From an uncultured Eubacteriales bacterium (GTDB lineage Bacteria > Bacillota > Clostridia > Oscillospirales > CAG-272), in assembly GCA_905205065.1 (NCBI GenBank), contig CAJLCI010000014.1, forward strand, positions 1 to 51,907: 51,907 bases of DNA, read 5' to 3'. The position numbers were made by a program, and so were the translations under genes. Numbering within the stretch: position 1 is the stretch's first letter; every line of letters begins with the position of its first letter. Under the pieces are notes generated by a model, which did no database searches, was not told the origin of the DNA, and was given only the letters and a program-made list of their open reading frames with translations. Positions 34,059-43,500 of this stretch are shown here, one piece after another.

Positions 34059-36029
34059 ATGACAGGTTTATCGGATGACAGAATGGGAGAGACTGCAGGC
34101 GGAGAAGAACGGGCTTCGGCTGATGACAAGCTCGACGGTGCGGTCAAGGTAAAAAAAGAGCTTTTCGCGGAGACGGAGGAGGTTCAGAGTGTTGGCAGTG
34201 CGAGACGGGCACAAAATGTTAGTATCCGTGAAATGCCAAGCAACGCAAACGCGTCAAACACTGCAAACACTGCAAATACTGTAAATGCAGCAAGTGCGGC
34301 AAGTGCGGCAAAAACGACAGATGCGGCTGATATGGTAAATGTGACAGATGTGGCAGGGGCAGTCAATGCATCGGATATAAACGGTGCGGCGGGTGCAGCG
34401 TACGACATAGCAGATCGGCTCTATAATGCGGACAGAACTGCGGAAATCGTGGAAACTGCGGAGAATGCTGAGAGTGCGAAGAATGCGGAAACTGCGAAAA
34501 CGGATTCGGCAGGAGATAACAGTAAAGCGGGAACGGCTGACAGCATTTTAACTCAGGATGGTACAGAAACAAAGGCCGGCGATTTAAATGAACGAAATCC
34601 CCAAATTTCTTCAAATGACGGTTCGGATGAAGATCGCGGAGACGAAGCGGATAATAAAGGAAACGAAGCTGATAATAAAGTTAAATCAAATTCCGGGCGC
34701 GTTAAAAGCTCGCTTCTTAAAATGACACTCTGTGCGGTTTTTATCGGTCTTGCCGTAGTAGCGAAGCTTTTTTTGTCGATAAAAATTCCGTTGCTCGGAG
34801 CAGACGGTCTCCGAATAAGTCTTGCGGGTGTATTTACAGCATTTCCGGCATTTATATGCGGACCGATATACGGCGGTATAGCGAGCGCCGCTTCTGATTT
34901 TATCGGATATATTATAAAGCCGGACGGCGCGTATATCCCATGGCTGACACTGACAGCGTTTGCAGGAGGTGTACTCAAGGGTATCATCTGGCGGCTGTTT
35001 GTTCGCAGACCGAGAAAAAGCGTAAGAATTCTGGCGCTTGCTGCATTTGTGATTGTAGGTTCTTTGGGACTGACAGTTCATATAAGCCTGATTTCAGACG
35101 GAATACTTAACGATATTACAGCTTCTCAATCACAGCTTGCGACAAGGGGCAGAATGGAATCGCTTGAAAAAAATGCGGTTTCCGGAGCGGTAGTAAATCT
35201 TGCGAAATATAATAACGATGTTTTTACTGTAACTGCGGTTTCTGACAGTGAGACGATTGTTATGCCGTCAAAGGCGAATCTTGACGGATACGAACGTCCT
35301 ATCACAAAAATCGGCGGAGGAGCTTTTTCGTCCTGCGGATCTGCGAAAAGCATATACATACCGTCTGTATATACTTCTATAGATAATGAAGCCTTTACCG
35401 GAATTGATATTTCGGGACTGGTAATCATTTCTGAAAAGAATTCAGCGGCGGAGAAATTTGCGTCTCAGAACGGAATATCCTTTGAAGAGGGAACTGTTGA
35501 AGAGTTTACGCTTGAGCTGGTTTCTGTATACAGCGACGGCGGTTATTCGGTTTCAGCACTTCAGAGCGGCGGTTTTACAATCAAATCGAGTGACGCTTAC
35601 AGAAAAAATTTGTCCGGATACATCTCATTTACAACCGTCGGACTGGAGCTTATCGGGCTTATAGGTATTCTCTACTTCGTTCTTGAGGCCGCAATATCCC
35701 GCTATGAGGCTTCTCGGACCGAGAGCAAAGATAAGAACGGAAAACAAAAGAAGAAAATACTCGGACATATTGTAAATCCTCAGCTTGTAAAGATTATGCT
35801 TTCAACTGTAATATCGGGACTTATTGTTACAACTGTCAATACAAAGATATTGCAGGCAGTTCTTGCTGTATACAGCGGAAGATCATTTATCATCCTCTGG
35901 ATTCCGAGATTTATTGAAGAGCTTGCGATGTGCATGGTACAGTCGGTGCTGATTTCTGTTCTTTACGGCATTTATATCAGTACGGTCGGCAAAAAGACTC
36001 AGCGTATACTTGACGGAAAAGGGAATTGA
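34059..36029 (+). CDS. folT: Folate ECF S component with low-complexity N-terminus and LRR-like insert
   Basis: The core is a FolT-type S component that captures folate for an ECF transporter. It is expanded to 656 residues against about 170-200. Residues 1-210 are a hydrophilic, repetitive tail rich in Ala, Asn, Thr and Asp. Membrane segments 1-4 follow (SIKIPLLGADGLRISLAGVF, YGGIASAASDFIGYIIKPDG). Residues about 360-525 form a non-membrane insert with a BspA-like leucine-rich motif (ITKIGGGAFSSCGSAKSIYI). The last two or three helices complete the fold (TVISGLIVTTVNTKILQAVL). No EcfA/T genes adjoin, so it must share the modules encoded elsewhere. Confidence 0.85.
   Translation: MTGLSDDRMGETAGGEERASADDKLDGAVKVKKELFAETEEVQSVGSARRAQNVSIREMPSNANASNTANTANTVNAASAASAAKTTDAADMVNVTDVAGAVNASDINGAAGAAYDIADRLYNADRTAEIVETAENAESAKNAETAKTDSAGDNSKAGTADSILTQDGTETKAGDLNERNPQISSNDGSDEDRGDEADNKGNEADNKVKSNSGRVKSSLLKMTLCAVFIGLAVVAKLFLSIKIPLLGADGLRISLAGVFTAFPAFICGPIYGGIASAASDFIGYIIKPDGAYIPWLTLTAFAGGVLKGIIWRLFVRRPRKSVRILALAAFVIVGSLGLTVHISLISDGILNDITASQSQLATRGRMESLEKNAVSGAVVNLAKYNNDVFTVTAVSDSETIVMPSKANLDGYERPITKIGGGAFSSCGSAKSIYIPSVYTSIDNEAFTGIDISGLVIISEKNSAAEKFASQNGISFEEGTVEEFTLELVSVYSDGGYSVSALQSGGFTIKSSDAYRKNLSGYISFTTVGLELIGLIGILYFVLEAAISRYEASRTESKDKNGKQKKKILGHIVNPQLVKIMLSTVISGLIVTTVNTKILQAVLAVYSGRSFIILWIPRFIEELAMCMVQSVLISVLYGIYISTVGKKTQRILDGKGN
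34250..34540 (+). repeat. Low-complexity coding repeats in the folT N-terminus
   Basis: Short 6- to 9-bp units such as aatactgta, gcaagtgcg and aatgcggaaact recur, encoding runs like ANTANTVNAASAASAAK and TAENAESAKNAETAK. Confidence 0.7.
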
Positions 36030-36063
36030 ACCGCCATATCGGAATTGAGGACAGTAAAGGGAA

Positions 36064-37293
36064 ATGGATAAAATAACGGAAAAAGAAGCAACGGAAAAAA
36101 CTATAAAGCTATATGAAGAATCGGGAAATCTGTTTGATTTTGACGCTGAAGTTGTCGGATGTCTTGAGAATGATGAAGGATATGATATTGTACTTGACAG
36201 AAGCGCTTTTTTCCCCGGAGGCGGAGGACAGATGCCTGATACCGGATTTATAAATGACGGGGGATTTGAAATCGGGGTATCGGATGTATATATAAAGGAT
36301 GGAATTATCTATCATCGTACAAGTGTCCCTGTTTCGGAGGGACGCAGAGTGAGGTGCGGAGTAGATGAGGAAAAGCGGCTTTGCAGAATGCAGAATCATA
36401 GCGGAGAACATATCGTATCCGGTCTGGCGTTCAGCATTTATGGATGCAATAATGTCGGCTTTCATATGTCTGAGAATGAATCAGGTATTGTCGAATTTAT
36501 AACGGCCGACTTTGACAGTGAGCTGAACGCGGAACAGATACGTAAACTTGAGGTTGAAGCCAATAAGGCGGTTTTTTCAAATTTCAAATTTGAATGCTTC
36601 TATCCTTCTCCCGAAGAACTTGAAACAATGAATTTCAGAAGCAAGAAAGAGATAAAAGAAGAAATACGGCTTGTTCGTGCCGGAGATGTCGATCTTTGTG
36701 CTTGCTGCGCTCCGCATGTTTCGGCAAGCGGAGAGATTGGAATTATCAAAATAAAAGATTTTATGCGTTACAAAGGCGGCGTCCGTGTAACCGTTTGCTG
36801 CGGATTTTCTGCATTTGCGGATTATTGTGCGCGTCAGACCGCAGCTGAAGAAATTTCGCGTATGCTTTCGGTAAAGCAGACTGACATTGCCGAGGGCGTT
36901 TCCCGTCTGTTGTCCGAGGTTGAATCGGAGAAACGCAGGTCGCGTCGGCTCTGTGATTCGCTGTGCAGCAGCATTGAAAATGGCTTTGACGCTGAAAGCC
37001 ACGCCGTATTCGAGCCGCAGCTTGACGCGCAGTCACGGCGTAATCTTGCTACGAGACTTGCCGAAAAACGCGGCGGAATCGTTTTTGTTCTTTCCGGGGA
37101 CGACGACGGAGGATATGATTATGCCGCGGCGGTTCCGGAAAAAAGTGCGGCCGGTTTTTCGCTTCGCAGTGCGGCGAGGGAATTAAGCGTCTCGCTCGGA
37201 GGTTCAGGAGGCGGATCTCCTGTTCTGATATGCGGAAGGATTTTTTCTGATTGCATTTCTATTCAAAAATATATTTCCGGCAGGTTTGGATAA
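36064..37293 (+). CDS. Alanyl-tRNA editing protein AlaX with DHHA1 domain
   Basis: This free-standing editor deacylates mischarged Ser- or Gly-tRNA-Ala. It has an N-terminal barrel like AlaRS (DRSAFFPGGGGQMPDTGFI), the zinc motifs HSGEH near residue 119 and CCAPH near 220, the GGVRVTVCCG segment, and a C-terminal DHHA1 domain with a Gly-rich stretch (SLGGSGGGSPVLICGR). 409 residues fits the long AlaX class. It starts 34 bp after folT with gggaaa before the ATG, and is probably cotranscribed. Confidence 0.92.
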   Translation: MDKITEKEATEKTIKLYEESGNLFDFDAEVVGCLENDEGYDIVLDRSAFFPGGGGQMPDTGFINDGGFEIGVSDVYIKDGIIYHRTSVPVSEGRRVRCGVDEEKRLCRMQNHSGEHIVSGLAFSIYGCNNVGFHMSENESGIVEFITADFDSELNAEQIRKLEVEANKAVFSNFKFECFYPSPEELETMNFRSKKEIKEEIRLVRAGDVDLCACCAPHVSASGEIGIIKIKDFMRYKGGVRVTVCCGFSAFADYCARQTAAEEISRMLSVKQTDIAEGVSRLLSEVESEKRRSRRLCDSLCSSIENGFDAESHAVFEPQLDAQSRRNLATRLAEKRGGIVFVLSGDDDGGYDYAAAVPEKSAAGFSLRSAARELSVSLGGSGGGSPVLICGRIFSDCISIQKYISGRFG

Positions 37294-37334
37294 CGTTGGC
37301 ACACAGAGCGCTTTTTGTGATTTTGCGTATTTTT

Positions 37335-37372
37335 GCCGCAGATGATTTTATTCATTTGCGGCGGTTTTTTAT
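37335..37372 (+). terminator. Terminator after alaX
   Basis: gccgca and tgcggc form a stem with an AT loop followed by gtttttt. Confidence 0.85.
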
Positions 37373-37382
37373 TTTTAAATTA

Positions 37383-37411
37383 TTGCTTTTTTTTCTAATA
37401 AGTGCTATAAT
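37383..37411 (+). promoter_or_regulatory. Promoter for the PfkB kinase gene
   Basis: TTGCTT at 37383-37388 and TATAAT at 37406-37411 are spaced by 17 nt. Confidence 0.75.
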
Positions 37412-37458
37412 TAGAGAACCTGTTAATAACTATTTTTCCGAAAGGTCTGATTAAAGTA

Positions 37459-38535
37459 ATGAAAGAACTCAAAAAGAATTGTATGTGGTCGCTTGTTGTT
37501 CCTTCGAGTATGGGAGTTCGTATTACCCCGGCGGAAGGACAGCCCGTTCATTGCAGCGATACTTTTAAACTTCAGGCGACGAGTGCGGAAACTAATGTTG
37601 CAAGTATCTCTTCGTATCTCGGTCTGCCTGTAAAAGTGCTTACGACTTTTGTAAAAGACAGTCCGGTCGCCGGCTTTATCAAGGGCGATCTCCGCAGGCG
37701 CGGTATGGCGTTTGAAGGCGCTGAGGTTGAGCAGGGGGGGCCGTGGGGTTATCGCCATCAGTTCAATATAGCGGACAGTGGATACGGAAGCCGCGGACCG
37801 AGGGTTACAAACGACCGCGCCGGAGAGGTTGGACGGACGTTGAATATAAAGGATTTTGATCTTGAACGTATCTTCGGCAGAGAGGGCGTTCAGCTTATTC
37901 ATCTTTCCGGACTTATCGCTGCGCTTTCTCCGGAAACGAGTACATTCTGTCTTGAGCTTGCCCGCGCGGCAAAAAAATACGGTACACTCATTTCCTTTGA
38001 CCTTAACTACAGAGCCAGCTTCTGGAAAGGGCGGGAGTCGGAGCTTTCGGATGTATTTAAAGAAATTGTGTCCGCTTCCGATATTCTTATAGGAAATGAA
38101 GAGGATTATCAGCTTTGTCTTGGAATCAAAGGTCCTGAAGCGGGCGGAGTGGATGTTGCTTCCAAGATCGACAGCTTTAAAGATATGATAGAGCGTACGA
38201 GCAGGGAGTATCCTAATGTATCGGTTTTTGCTACTACTCTTCGTCAGGTTGTAAATGCCAATGAGCATCTTTGGGGAGCAATAATGCGTACAGAAGACGG
38301 ATGGCAGGTTGTAGAACCGCGGCCTATTCACGTTCTTGACCGTATCGGAGGCGGAGACGGATTTGTGGGAGGCATGCTTTATGCTATTCTCAGAGGCTGG
38401 GATAGCGAGAAATGGATACAGTTCGGATGGGCATCGGGTGCGCTTGCTACTACTTTCCTTACTGATTATGCCCAGCCTGCCGATGAGGATCAGATATGGA
38501 GCGTATGGAGCGGAAACGCACGTGTAAAACGCTGA
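37459..38535 (+). CDS. PfkB-family carbohydrate kinase (KdgK-like)
   Basis: This is a cytosolic sugar kinase of the ribokinase fold. The anion-hole motif GGGDGFVGGML includes the catalytic base Asp300, and earlier segments (ETNVASISSYLGLPVKVLTT, SFDLNYRASFW, IGNEEDYQLCLG) fit the family and most resemble 2-keto-3-deoxygluconate kinases. The substrate is not proven by neighbours, since no uronate genes adjoin. 358 residues is slightly longer than usual. It has its own promoter and aaaggt before the ATG. Confidence 0.88.
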   Translation: MKELKKNCMWSLVVPSSMGVRITPAEGQPVHCSDTFKLQATSAETNVASISSYLGLPVKVLTTFVKDSPVAGFIKGDLRRRGMAFEGAEVEQGGPWGYRHQFNIADSGYGSRGPRVTNDRAGEVGRTLNIKDFDLERIFGREGVQLIHLSGLIAALSPETSTFCLELARAAKKYGTLISFDLNYRASFWKGRESELSDVFKEIVSASDILIGNEEDYQLCLGIKGPEAGGVDVASKIDSFKDMIERTSREYPNVSVFATTLRQVVNANEHLWGAIMRTEDGWQVVEPRPIHVLDRIGGGDGFVGGMLYAILRGWDSEKWIQFGWASGALATTFLTDYAQPADEDQIWSVWSGNARVKR

Positions 38536-38617
38536 ATTTTTGTATGTTATTTGATAAGCGGCATCTTACTTGTGGTTTTAAATATGCAATTAAGTGAATA
38601 AAAATTCAAAAAAAGTA

Positions 38618-38646
38618 TTGACAAAAAGTATTTGTGCATGTATAAT
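38618..38646 (+). promoter_or_regulatory. Promoter of argG
   Basis: TTGACA at 38618-38623 and TATAAT at 38641-38646 are 17 nt apart, about 145 nt before the argG start. Confidence 0.85.
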
Positions 38647-38647
38647 A

Positions 38648-38663
38648 TACGTATAATTATTCA
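38648..38663 (+). promoter_or_regulatory. Candidate ArgR box
   Basis: The sequence acgtataattattcag, just after the -10 box, matches the ARG-box half-sites (tgaat / attca with an AT centre) imperfectly. Arginine repression of argG is thus plausible but inferred. Confidence 0.4.
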
Positions 38664-38792
38664 GCGCGCATTAAAAGCTGAATGTGTTTTAAATAATTAT
38701 TAAAAGCTGTATGCGCAGAGTAAGTGGCGGAAAATAAGCTTTTACACTGTGTTCCGGCGGCGCAATATATACGAAAGGTATGGTCATATATT

Positions 38793-40019
38793 ATGAATAA
38801 TATCGATAAAAGTAAAATCAAAAAAGTGGTTTTGGCATATTCTGGCGGACTGGACACGTCAATAATTATTCCGTGGCTTAAGGAAAATTATAATAACTGC
38901 GAAGTAATCGCGGTTTCCGCAAACGTAGGCCAGGCCGATGAACTTGATGGACTGGAGGAAAAGGCTAAGAAAACAGGCGCGTCAAAGCTTTACGTACTTG
39001 ATCTTACGGACGATTATGTTGATAATTATATAATCCCTACCATGAAGGCCGGAGCTGTTTATGAGGAATATCTTCTGGGAACAAGCCACGCGCGTCCGTG
39101 CATTGCAAAGGCGCTTGTGGATATTGCCAAAAAAGAGAACGCGGATGCAATTTGTCACGGATGCACGGGCAAGGGCAATGACCAGGTGAGATTTGAGCTT
39201 GTCTTCAAGTATTTTGCTCCGGAGCTGCCGATTATCGCTCCGTGGAGAGAGTGGGATATTAAATCGCGTGATGAAGAGATAGACTATGCGGAGGCACATG
39301 ATATTCCGCTTAAGATAAACCGCGAGACAAACTATTCCAAGGACAAAAATCTGTGGCATCTTTCGCATGAAGGGCTTGACCTTGAGGATACGGGAAATGA
39401 ACCGCAGTATGAGCATAAAGGCTTTCTTGAAATGGGAGTTTCCCCGATTGATGCTCCCGATGTTCCCGAATATGTGACTTTGGATTTTGAAAAGGGAATT
39501 CCTGTTGCTCTTAACGGCGAGAAGATGAGCGCTAAAAATATAATTTATAAACTCAACGAGCTCGGCGGAAAGAACGGAATAGGAATTATTGATATCGTTG
39601 AAAACCGTCTTGTCGGTATGAAGTGCCGCGGTGTGTATGAAACTCCGGGAGGGGCGATTCTGTACAAAGCGCACAGCGTACTTGAATCGCTGTGTCTTGA
39701 CAAGCTTACCATGCATGAAAAACAGAAAATGTCCGTAACTTTTGCGGAACTTGTTTATAACGGTCTGTGGTTCTCGCCGCTTCGCGAGGCGCTTTCCGCT
39801 TTTGTTGACAAGACGCAGGAAAAGGTTACAGGAAAGGTTAAGCTAAAGCTTTATAAAGGCAATATGATTAACGCAGGTGTCTGGAGCCCGAATTCACTTT
39901 ACAGCGAGGAAATTGCAACATTCGGCGAAAGTGATTACGATCAGACGGACGCGTCAGGTTTTATAAATCTTTTCGGACTTCCTACAAAAGTTCAGGCTAT
40001 GGTGGAAGGCAGAAAATAA
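38793..40019 (+). CDS. argG: Argininosuccinate synthase
   Basis: ArgG condenses citrulline and aspartate with ATP use. The PP-loop LAYSGGLDTSI is at the N-terminus, followed by SANVGQ, HGCTGKGNDQVRFEL and the substrate-binding NRETNYSKDKNLWHLSHEG. The ATG at 38793 (MNNIDKSK) is preferred, with aaaggt upstream; the upstream in-frame extension to 38724 is unlike the family. Length is 408 residues. It opens the arginine cluster. Confidence 0.96.
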   Translation: MNNIDKSKIKKVVLAYSGGLDTSIIIPWLKENYNNCEVIAVSANVGQADELDGLEEKAKKTGASKLYVLDLTDDYVDNYIIPTMKAGAVYEEYLLGTSHARPCIAKALVDIAKKENADAICHGCTGKGNDQVRFELVFKYFAPELPIIAPWREWDIKSRDEEIDYAEAHDIPLKINRETNYSKDKNLWHLSHEGLDLEDTGNEPQYEHKGFLEMGVSPIDAPDVPEYVTLDFEKGIPVALNGEKMSAKNIIYKLNELGGKNGIGIIDIVENRLVGMKCRGVYETPGGAILYKAHSVLESLCLDKLTMHEKQKMSVTFAELVYNGLWFSPLREALSAFVDKTQEKVTGKVKLKLYKGNMINAGVWSPNSLYSEEIATFGESDYDQTDASGFINLFGLPTKVQAMVEGRK

Positions 40020-40328
40020 ATTGTTTAAACCGATTGCGGACTTAGGTCGGCCTCGTAATGAAGTCTGATTTCGATAAACCGTTTTTGTAATTCAGTAATT
40101 AAATTGATTTAAATGGAGCCGTTTCCTGAATTAAGTCAGTTTCTGATAAATTGGTTTAAATATGGAGCTGTTTTCATTAAAGTAGAGTTGTTTTTATTCA
40201 GATAAGGACTAACAGACGGTTTTGAAAAATTCTTTTTTCAAGAGCGGTTTAAGTGCAGATTTTCGGCAGGAGACTTTGAAGCTCTCGTCGGAGTTGAGTT
40301 TTTAATCAGGAAGGACAGACGCGGATAA
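40020..40328. other. argG-argH gap with imperfect repeats
   Basis: The 309-bp gap has no gene. It holds two diverged copies of about 27 bp (40099-40124 and 40146-40174, ttaaattgatttaaatggag type) and further shorter echoes. Confidence 0.5.
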
Positions 40329-41705
40329 ATGGTAAAAATGTGGGCCGGCAGAACTGACGGCGAGACAAGTAAGCTTGCGGATGATTTTAATTCGTCAATA
40401 AGCTTTGACTGCAGAATGTACAGGGAGGATATCAGGGGAAGCATGGCTCACGCCGCTATGCTCGGCGCTACCGGAATAATTTCTGAATCTGATGCCGAAC
40501 TTCTTATTGACGGACTTTCAGGAATTCTTAATGATCTTGAAAACGGAAATCTTGAGATTGATTCCGAATGTGAAGATATACATATGTTTGTCGAGCAGAT
40601 TCTTACTTCGAGACTCGGAGATGTTGGAAAGAAGCTTCATACCGCACGCAGTCGAAACGATCAGGTTGCCCTTGATCTCCGTATGTATCTTCGCGGAGAG
40701 CTTGACAAAATTACGGAGCTTCTGAAAGCGCTGATTGTAACGGTTACACTGACGGCTGAAAAGCATAAAGCTGTGATTATGCCGGGATATACTCATCTGC
40801 AGCGCGCGCAGCCGGTTACTTTCGGTCATCATCTTATGGCTTATGCAATGATGCTGTCGCGCGATGCCGAGCGTATGTCAGATTGCCGGAAGCGTATGAA
40901 CGTCTCTCCGATCGGATGCTGTGCTCTTGCGGGAACCACGTATCGTACAGACAGAAAATTTGAGGCGGAAAAGCTCGGATTCGACGGAATATGCCTGAAT
41001 TCAATGGACGGCGTGTCTGACAGAGATTTTTGCGCCGAGCTTATATCCGATATCTCGATTTTAATGATGCATCTTTCGAGATTTGCAGAAGAGCTGATTT
41101 TATGGTCGAGCTGGGAATTTAAATTTGTAGAAATTTCAGATGCTTATACGACCGGGTCGTCGATTATGCCTCAGAAAAAAAATCCGGATATGGCTGAACT
41201 TGTCCGAGGCAAAACCGGCAGGGTATACGGGGATTTAATGTCTATTCTGACAACCATGAAAGGGCTGCCGCTCGCATATAACAAGGATATGCAGGAAGAC
41301 AAGGAGGCTGTCTTTGATGCATGCGGCACTGCGGTGATGTGTCTTCGTGTTTTTGACGGAATGATAGCTTCTATGTCTGTAAAAGCCGATAATATGAAAA
41401 GGGCTGCGCAAAAGGGATTCATCAATGCAACCGATCTTGCCGATTATCTTGTGCGTAAGGGACTGCCGTTCCGATCAGCATACAAAATTTCAGGTCGGAT
41501 TGTTTCCGAATGTTTGAAAAAGGATACAGTACTTGAAGAATTGCCGATAGAAGAATACAAAAAACACAGCGAACTTTTTGACATTGATCTCTATGATGAA
41601 ATAAGTCTTGAGACTTGTGTTGATAAGAGAATCAGCGAAGGCGGTACGTCTGTAAATTCGGTCGAGATGCAAATACAGTATATTAAAGATAAATATAATT
41701 TTTAA
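40329..41705 (+). CDS. argH: Argininosuccinate lyase
   Basis: ArgH splits argininosuccinate into arginine and fumarate. Family motifs are present: MVKMWAGRTDGETSKLADDF at the start, HTARSRNDQVALDLRMYLR, TPGYTHLQRAQP-like (MPGYTHLQRAQPVTFGHH), and the fumarase-superfamily signature GSSIMPQKKNPD. 458 residues is normal. The ribosome site is weak. A short hairpin (gctgaag/cttcagc) follows the gene. Confidence 0.96.
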   Translation: MVKMWAGRTDGETSKLADDFNSSISFDCRMYREDIRGSMAHAAMLGATGIISESDAELLIDGLSGILNDLENGNLEIDSECEDIHMFVEQILTSRLGDVGKKLHTARSRNDQVALDLRMYLRGELDKITELLKALIVTVTLTAEKHKAVIMPGYTHLQRAQPVTFGHHLMAYAMMLSRDAERMSDCRKRMNVSPIGCCALAGTTYRTDRKFEAEKLGFDGICLNSMDGVSDRDFCAELISDISILMMHLSRFAEELILWSSWEFKFVEISDAYTTGSSIMPQKKNPDMAELVRGKTGRVYGDLMSILTTMKGLPLAYNKDMQEDKEAVFDACGTAVMCLRVFDGMIASMSVKADNMKRAAQKGFINATDLADYLVRKGLPFRSAYKISGRIVSECLKKDTVLEELPIEEYKKHSELFDIDLYDEISLETCVDKRISEGGTSVNSVEMQIQYIKDKYNF

Positions 41706-41852
41706 TTATATAAATAATGCTGAAGGGCTTCTTCAGCGCGGAGCTTTGTTCAATTTTTGCTGAACAGTCAGCAGATACCGGTCAAAATTCAGTAGGTTCA
41801 GTAGGCCGTGTCGGCAAGGCTTTGAGTTAATTTGAAAGGTAGGATTATAATT

Positions 41853-42734
41853 ATGAAGAAAATTATTGCTGTTCTCATGACGGCGGCGCTGTTGCTTGCA
41901 GGCCTTGCCGGATGCACTGGAAAAAAGACACCGGGTACCGGAGAAACAGGTACTGGTGAAACGTCTGCAAAGGAAACAACTGAAAACGAAACGACAGGTG
42001 AAACCTCAGATTCGAAAGGCAAGACAATCGATGATCTTAAAAAAGCCGGTCAGCTTGTGATTGCTACAAGTCCTGATTTTCCGCCTTTTGAGTCATTGGG
42101 AACCGACGGTTCTGTCGAGGGAATCGAAATTGATATTCTTGAACTTATATGCGAAAAACTTGAGATAGAACTTAAAATTGAACAGGTGGATTTTGAAACA
42201 ATAATTCCGGGGGTCAAGGCAGGAAAGTTTGATGCCGGCGTGTCGGGAATTACCGTTGATGAAAAGCGTCAGAAAAATGCTTTGTTTACCGATCCTTACT
42301 GCCTCGCAGCACAGGCGATTGTTGTAATCGAAGGCAGCGATATTAAAGGAAAGAGCGATCTTGAAGGTAAGAAAATATCTGTTCAGACAGCTACGACAGC
42401 TGAAAGCTTCTGCACTGAAAACGGATATGATGTAAAATCATTTGCTGCGAATAATGACGCTCAGTCCGCTCTTCTTACCGGAAAGGTTGACGCTTGGGTA
42501 ATCGACGATCTTACTGCCGCCGAGATGGTAAGCGACTATAACGCGAAGGGAGACCAGAAGCTTGTTATTCTTGACGAGGCTATGACAACAGAGCCTTATG
42601 CTTTTGCATTCGCTCTTGGCAGTGATGAGCTTGTCGCTGAAATCAATACCATTATTTCTGATCTTCTCAGCGATGGAACAATTAAAAATATTTTTGCAAA
42701 ATACGGTGCGCCTTACACATCGCCTGTTGAATGA
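41853..42734 (+). CDS. Amino-acid ABC transporter substrate-binding lipoprotein
   Basis: This surface lipoprotein of the polar amino-acid family has a signal peptide with lipobox LAGC (MKKIIAVLMTAALLLAGLAG), a Thr/Glu-rich linker, then the SBP_bac_3 fold (LVIATSPDFPPFESLG, VDFETIIPGVKAGKFDAGVS). The start at 41853 follows aaaggtagg; an upstream TTG contains the ribosome site itself. Arginine or a related amino acid is suggested by the arginine cluster around it, not by sequence alone. Confidence 0.93.
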   Translation: MKKIIAVLMTAALLLAGLAGCTGKKTPGTGETGTGETSAKETTENETTGETSDSKGKTIDDLKKAGQLVIATSPDFPPFESLGTDGSVEGIEIDILELICEKLEIELKIEQVDFETIIPGVKAGKFDAGVSGITVDEKRQKNALFTDPYCLAAQAIVVIEGSDIKGKSDLEGKKISVQTATTAESFCTENGYDVKSFAANNDAQSALLTGKVDAWVIDDLTAAEMVSDYNAKGDQKLVILDEAMTTEPYAFAFALGSDELVAEINTIISDLLSDGTIKNIFAKYGAPYTSPVE

Positions 42735-42751
42735 TTGAATTTGAAATTTTG

Positions 42752-42788
42752 CGGGATAAAGAGGTTTATGTCTTTATCCCGTTTCTGT
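42752..42788 (+). terminator. Hairpin between binding protein and permease genes
   Basis: cgggataaaga pairs exactly with tctttatcccg and is followed by tttctgttt. It probably ends most transcripts after the binding-protein gene, giving it higher expression than permease and ATPase. Confidence 0.75.
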
Positions 42789-42813
42789 TTGTTATATGAA
42801 GGGAGGGAATGTA

Positions 42814-43500
42814 TTGAGCGCGTGGTTTGAAAAGCTTTATGAAACGTTCATAGAAACACAGTATTACAAAATGCTTATAGAGGGATTCAGGAATACTGTA
42901 ATAATAACGCTGGGTGCTCTTTTAATAGGCGTTGTTATCGGTACGCTTATCGCTGTTATAAAGTATTTTGCCGAGGATACCCCGGCGTTGCGTCCTTTTG
43001 CGGTGCTGTGTAATCTGTACATAACAATAATAAGAGGAATACCTGTAGTCGTTCTTCTTTTGATATTTTATTTTATAATTATGAAATCCGCTGAAGGTAT
43101 AACCGTCGGAATTTTTACATTCGGTATAAATTCGGGCGCGTATATGGCGGAGCTTATCAGAAGCGGTATTAATGCGGTGGATTCTCATCAGATGGAAGCG
43201 GGACGCAGTCTTGGAATGTCAAAATTGCAGGCTACAAGAAAGGTTGTATTTCCGCAAGCGATACGAAATATCCTTCCGGCGATCGGAAATGAGCTTATAG
43301 CCCTTTTAAAGGAAACTTCGGTTGCCGGATATGTTGCGGTTGTTGATCTCACAAGAGCCGGAAATCTGATCAGAAACAATACGTTTGATGCGGTAAACCC
43401 GCTTTTATGCGTCGCGCTGATATATCTGATTCTTGTAATTTTGTTAACTCAGCTTCTTCGGCTGCTTGAAAGGAGACTCGGTAAAAGTGATAAGCGTTAA
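42814..43500 (+). CDS. Amino-acid ABC transporter permease (HisM/GlnP family)
   Basis: This membrane permease has about five helices and the EAA-type loop EAGRSLGMSKLQATRKVVFPQ. An upstream amphipathic segment (YETFIETQYYKMLIEGF) and GIPVVVLLL fit polar amino-acid permeases. TTG at 42814 is preferred, because gggagg lies 7 nt upstream inside the longer frame starting at 42796. It ends within the start of the ATPase gene. Confidence 0.94.
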   Translation: MSAWFEKLYETFIETQYYKMLIEGFRNTVIITLGALLIGVVIGTLIAVIKYFAEDTPALRPFAVLCNLYITIIRGIPVVVLLLIFYFIIMKSAEGITVGIFTFGINSGAYMAELIRSGINAVDSHQMEAGRSLGMSKLQATRKVVFPQAIRNILPAIGNELIALLKETSVAGYVAVVDLTRAGNLIRNNTFDAVNPLLCVALIYLILVILLTQLLRLLERRLGKSDKR

